Shown: positions 60,856 through 64,000 of the stretch, piece by piece
Position numbering within the stretch: position 1 is the first letter of the stretch
How the letters are laid out: the number at the start of each line of letters is the position of its first letter
Assembly (NCBI GenBank): GCA_964023275.1
Contig: OZ029927.1
Location: 8,263,062 to 8,327,061 of the forward strand
Direction of reading: 5' to 3'
Length of the DNA stretch: 64,000 nt
Source of the DNA: Norana najaformis
Taxonomy: Eukaryota; Annelida; Clitellata; Crassiclitellata; Hormogastridae
Position numbers and translations under genes: made by a program
The notes under the pieces: model-generated
Database searches by the model: none
Told to the model about the DNA's origin: nothing
The model's input: the letters and a program-made list of their open reading frames with translations, nothing else

Positions 60856-63800
60856 ATGTCTGAAAGCATTAGCAGAGAAAATTACCTTGAAGATCATATC
60901 AGCCCAGATGAGGAAGAAAAGCCAAACAATTTCCAGTTGCATGAGAGATTAACTGTGGAACTTAGCCCTCTGGAGGATGACAGAAAAACTCAGTCAAATA
61001 AACAACATTACCAGTGTCAGTTATGTAAGAAAAACTTCCAGTATGCTTGTCATCTGAAGAAGCACTTGATGACCCATACTGGAAGAAAGCCGTACAAATG
61101 CCATGTGTGTCAGAAAACATTCTCAGTCATCTCCTGCCTGAGAAGACATATGATGACCCATAGTGGACAGAAACCGCACAAATGTCAGTTTTGCCAGAAA
61201 TCATTTACACTCTTCAAATACCTCAAGGACCACAAGAAAACCCACACTGGTGAAAAACCTTATCCATGCCTGCTCTGTCCAAAGGCATTCACACAGTCAA
61301 TACATCTGAAGAGGCACATAAGCAACCACACTGGGGAAAGGCCACACAAATGCCTCGTTTGTGAGAAAACTTATGCTCTATCTTCGGACCTTAAGACTCA
61401 TGTCATGAGGACACACGATGGAGAAAAGCTGTACAAGTGCCAGTCATGTCCTAAAACGTTTGCATTTCCTTATTCCTTAAAGATTCACATGAGAACACAT
61501 ACTGGAGAAAAGCCGTACAGTTGCCTGGTATGCCAGAAATCATTCATGCAACTGGGTGTGTTGAACCATCACATGCTTCTTCATAGTGGACAGAAACCGT
61601 ATCAGTGCCAGTTATGTCCAAAAGCATTCGCTCAGTCTATTCATCTCAAGAGACATGTCAGTAGCCATACCGCTGAAAAACCGCATAAATGTCCCGTATG
61701 TCAGAAAACGTTTTCCATGCCTTACGACCTGACGAGTCATTTTATGAGAAAGCATGATGGAGAAAAGCCACATAAATGCGAGTTGTGTCCTAAAACGTTT
61801 GCAGTGCGTTATGAGCTGAAGACTCACATGAGAACTCATTCTGGTGAAAAACCGTATGACTGCCAGGTTTGTCAGGAAACATTCTCTGCATCTTCTGATC
61901 TTCGGATTCACACGAGAATCCACAGAGGACAGAAACCCTACACATGCAGCGTATGCCACATGGCATTTCCAAAGAATAGTTGTCTCATTAAGCACAGGAA
62001 AATGCACGCTGGACAGAAACCATACCAGTGCCAGTTATGTCCAAAGGCCTTCACACAATCCGTACATCTAAAGAGACACATAAGCTGCCATACAGGAGAA
62101 AAGCCGTACGAATGCGTAACGTGTAAAAAATCTTACGCACTTCCTTCCGACCTAAAGACTCATGTCATGAGAAAGCATACTGGAGAAAAGCCACATAAAT
62201 GTGAGGTCTGTCAGACGAGTTTTGCATTTCCTTCTGCCCTAAAGGATCACATGAGAATGCATACTGGGGAGAAACCTTTCACGTGCGAACTCTGCCAGAA
62301 ATCATTTACGCAGCTAAGATGTCTGAATGACCATAAGTTTACCCATACTGGAGAGAAACCACACAAATGCCACTTATGTCTTAAGTCATTCACTCAGTCA
62401 ATACATTTGCAGAGACACATGAGTAGCCATGTGGCTGAAAAACCGCATAAATGCAATGTATGTCAGAAAGCATTTTCAGTGTCGTACGACCTTAAGTCTC
62501 ACATGATAATTCATGCTACTGAGAAGCCGTACAAATGCCAGTTATGTGAAGAAACATTTGCAGGGTCCTCTAATCTGACAGTCCACATGAGGACCCACAC
62601 TGGGCAGAAATTATACAAGTGTCATTTTTGTCAGGAAGCATTCTCTGGAATTTCTGATCTGACAGTTCATATGCGAACCCATACTGGGGAGAAATCATAC
62701 AAGTGCCAGTTATGTCAGGAAACATTCGTAGGATCTTCTGATCTGATGGTTCATATGAAAACGCATACTGAGGGGAAGCTGTGCAAGTGCCATTTTTGTC
62801 AGAAAACATTCTCTGGCATTTCTGATCTAGCACTTCATATGCAAATCCATACTGGGGAGAAATCTTACAAGTGCCAGTTATGTCAGGAAACATTTAAGGG
62901 TTCTTCTAATCTGATGGTTCACATGAAAACCCATATGGAAGAGAAACTATGCAAGTGCCATTTTTGTCAAAAAACATTCTCTGGCATTTCTGATCTAGCA
63001 CTTCATATGCGAATCCATACTGGGGAGAAATCTTACAAGTGCCAATTATGTCAGGAAACATTCATAGGATCTTCTAATCTGATGGTTCATATGAAAACAC
63101 ATACTTCCAAAAAACTATACAAATGTAATTTTTGTCAGGAAACATTCTCTGGCATTTTTGATCTAACTGTTCATATGAAAATTCACAGTCGGGAAAGGAA
63201 ATTCAAATGCGAAATATGTCAGGAAACCTTTGAAGGATCCTCTAATCTGACAGTTCACATGACAACCCATGCTGGAGAGAGACAGTTAAAATGCCAGTTA
63301 TGTCAAGAAACGTTCTCTAGTGCTTCTGATCTTACAGTTCATGCAAAAAGCCATGCTGAAGAGAAACCGTACAGATGTCATATATGTCAGGAGACATTCA
63401 CAGGATCCTCTAATCTGACAGTTCACATGAAAAGCCATGCTGGAGAGAAGCTGTTGAAATGCCAGTTATGTAATGAAACTTTCTCCAACGTCTCTGATCT
63501 GACAGTTCATGTGAAAAGCCATGCTGGGGAGAAACCTTACAGATGCTACATATGTCAGGAAGCATTTGCAGGATCATCTAATCTGACTGTTCACATGAGA
63601 ACCCATAAAGAGGAACAGAAATGCAAATGCCACATATGTCAGGAAATGTTCTCCAACTTCTCTGAGCTAACAGTTCATACGAAAACCCATACTGAAGAGG
63701 AACAACACAAGTGCCAGCTATGTGGGGAAACCTTCTTCAGTGCCTTCGATCTGACAGTTCACATGAAAACCCATCCTGGAAAAAAGCAGCACATTTGCCA

Positions 63801-64000
63801 CCTGTGTCAAAAATCGTTCTCGCAATCGGCTGATCTGAAAAAACACATGAGGTCCCACACTGGAGAGAAACCATACTGCTGCCTGTTGTGTCAGAAACCA
63901 TTCTCCAACACTTCAGATCTGAAAAAGCACATTAGAATCCATACTGGTGAAAAACCGTATAAGTGTAACTTTTGTGAGAAAACGTTCATGCAGCTCATTT
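60856..64000 (+). CDS. C2H2 zinc-finger protein, at least 35 fingers, runs off the window
   Basis: An uninterrupted frame of 1,048 codons starts MSESISRENYLEDHISP. About 52 acidic N-terminal residues have no KRAB, BTB or SCAN domain. The rest is C-x2-C-x12-H-x3/4-H fingers joined mostly by TGEKP-type linkers, beginning at 61012 (YQCQLCKKNF); I count 35 complete fingers and part of a 36th at the right edge. Nearly all have both Cys and both His. Fingers 4-18 repeat a four- to five-finger cassette (TQSIHLKRH, SSDLKTH, AFPYSLKIH, MQLGVLNHH). Fingers 19-33 alternate two types: GSSNLTVH and GISDLTVH. Linkers in that block degenerate (TSKKLY, AEEKPY, KEEQKC). Such proteins bind DNA or RNA in the nucleus; the target is unknown. 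No intron is seen in the coding part. The C-terminus is outside the window. Confidence 0.97.
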   Translation, partial: MSESISRENYLEDHISPDEEEKPNNFQLHERLTVELSPLEDDRKTQSNKQHYQCQLCKKNFQYACHLKKHLMTHTGRKPYKCHVCQKTFSVISCLRRHMMTHSGQKPHKCQFCQKSFTLFKYLKDHKKTHTGEKPYPCLLCPKAFTQSIHLKRHISNHTGERPHKCLVCEKTYALSSDLKTHVMRTHDGEKLYKCQSCPKTFAFPYSLKIHMRTHTGEKPYSCLVCQKSFMQLGVLNHHMLLHSGQKPYQCQLCPKAFAQSIHLKRHVSSHTAEKPHKCPVCQKTFSMPYDLTSHFMRKHDGEKPHKCELCPKTFAVRYELKTHMRTHSGEKPYDCQVCQETFSASSDLRIHTRIHRGQKPYTCSVCHMAFPKNSCLIKHRKMHAGQKPYQCQLCPKAFTQSVHLKRHISCHTGEKPYECVTCKKSYALPSDLKTHVMRKHTGEKPHKCEVCQTSFAFPSALKDHMRMHTGEKPFTCELCQKSFTQLRCLNDHKFTHTGEKPHKCHLCLKSFTQSIHLQRHMSSHVAEKPHKCNVCQKAFSVSYDLKSHMIIHATEKPYKCQLCEETFAGSSNLTVHMRTHTGQKLYKCHFCQEAFSGISDLTVHMRTHTGEKSYKCQLCQETFVGSSDLMVHMKTHTEGKLCKCHFCQKTFSGISDLALHMQIHTGEKSYKCQLCQETFKGSSNLMVHMKTHMEEKLCKCHFCQKTFSGISDLALHMRIHTGEKSYKCQLCQETFIGSSNLMVHMKTHTSKKLYKCNFCQETFSGIFDLTVHMKIHSRERKFKCEICQETFEGSSNLTVHMTTHAGERQLKCQLCQETFSSASDLTVHAKSHAEEKPYRCHICQETFTGSSNLTVHMKSHAGEKLLKCQLCNETFSNVSDLTVHVKSHAGEKPYRCYICQEAFAGSSNLTVHMRTHKEEQKCKCHICQEMFSNFSELTVHTKTHTEEEQHKCQLCGETFFSAFDLTVHMKTHPGKKQHICHLCQKSFSQSADLKKHMRSHTGEKPYCCLLCQKPFSNTSDLKKHIRIHTGEKPYKCNFCEKTFMQLI
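62548..63780 (+). repeat. Alternating two-finger tandem duplication in the zinc-finger gene
   Basis: Fingers 19 to 33 repeat a unit of about 168 bp (two fingers, 56 codons): one finger reads CQLCQETFxGSSNLTVHM, the next CHFCQETFSGISDLTVHM. The two types differ in linker wear and in helix position 3 (Asn or Asp). Confidence 0.85.

Noticed and set aside
61612..62007. Minus-strand frames across the zinc-finger gene
   Set aside because: Shadow frames of the repetitive plus-strand fingers.

Overview
The window is animal (metazoan) nuclear DNA, almost certainly from a non-vertebrate. It has split genes with short to medium introns (about 0.3-3.6 kb), canonical GT-AG junctions, AT-rich non-coding DNA, many ATT microsatellites and a dense population of short interspersed repeats. 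I cannot place it more precisely than invertebrate metazoan.

Layout: (1) 912-2985, minus strand: the first three coding exons of an actin-related protein 3 gene (ACTR3, Arp2/3 complex); the rest lies off the left edge. (2) 2986-9584: intergenic or 5' regulatory DNA between two head-to-head genes, with a nested GC-rich palindrome around an NRF1-like site (4743-5056), a 17-bp hairpin (6900-6944) and retrotransposon debris. (3) 9585-27392, plus strand: a complete HMG-CoA reductase gene (HMGCR) that I could thread exon by exon into one frame: 19 coding exons, 902 residues (917 with an alternative donor), all catalytic residues present, plus a poly(A) signal at 27633. (4) 29739-55521, minus strand: a 22-exon gene for a coiled-coil protein of about 991 residues, convergent with HMGCR, family not recognised; several of its exons are exactly 147 nt (49 codons, seven heptads). 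Its second intron holds a 12-bp minisatellite and a possible nested plus-strand terminal exon (52363-52577). (5) 60856 to the right edge, plus strand: an uninterrupted C2H2 zinc-finger array with at least 35 complete fingers, including an alternating two-finger duplication.

The introns and spacers are packed with mobile DNA: 5'-truncated non-LTR retrotransposons (two nearly identical CR1/L2-like copies ending in a GATTAC-type repeat, one fragment from another family, one RTE-like remnant) and several SINE-like families, at least one with a tRNA-type pol III promoter. The 3' ends of the LINEs and SINEs resemble one another: a GGCGCTATA-type core followed by a short ATTA-containing microsatellite. 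This suggests one shared retrotransposition tail and is the most system-like signal here. The genes are not an operon and show no evident common pathway; HMGCR is the mevalonate-pathway control enzyme, ACTR3 an actin nucleator, the zinc-finger gene a probable DNA-binding regulator.
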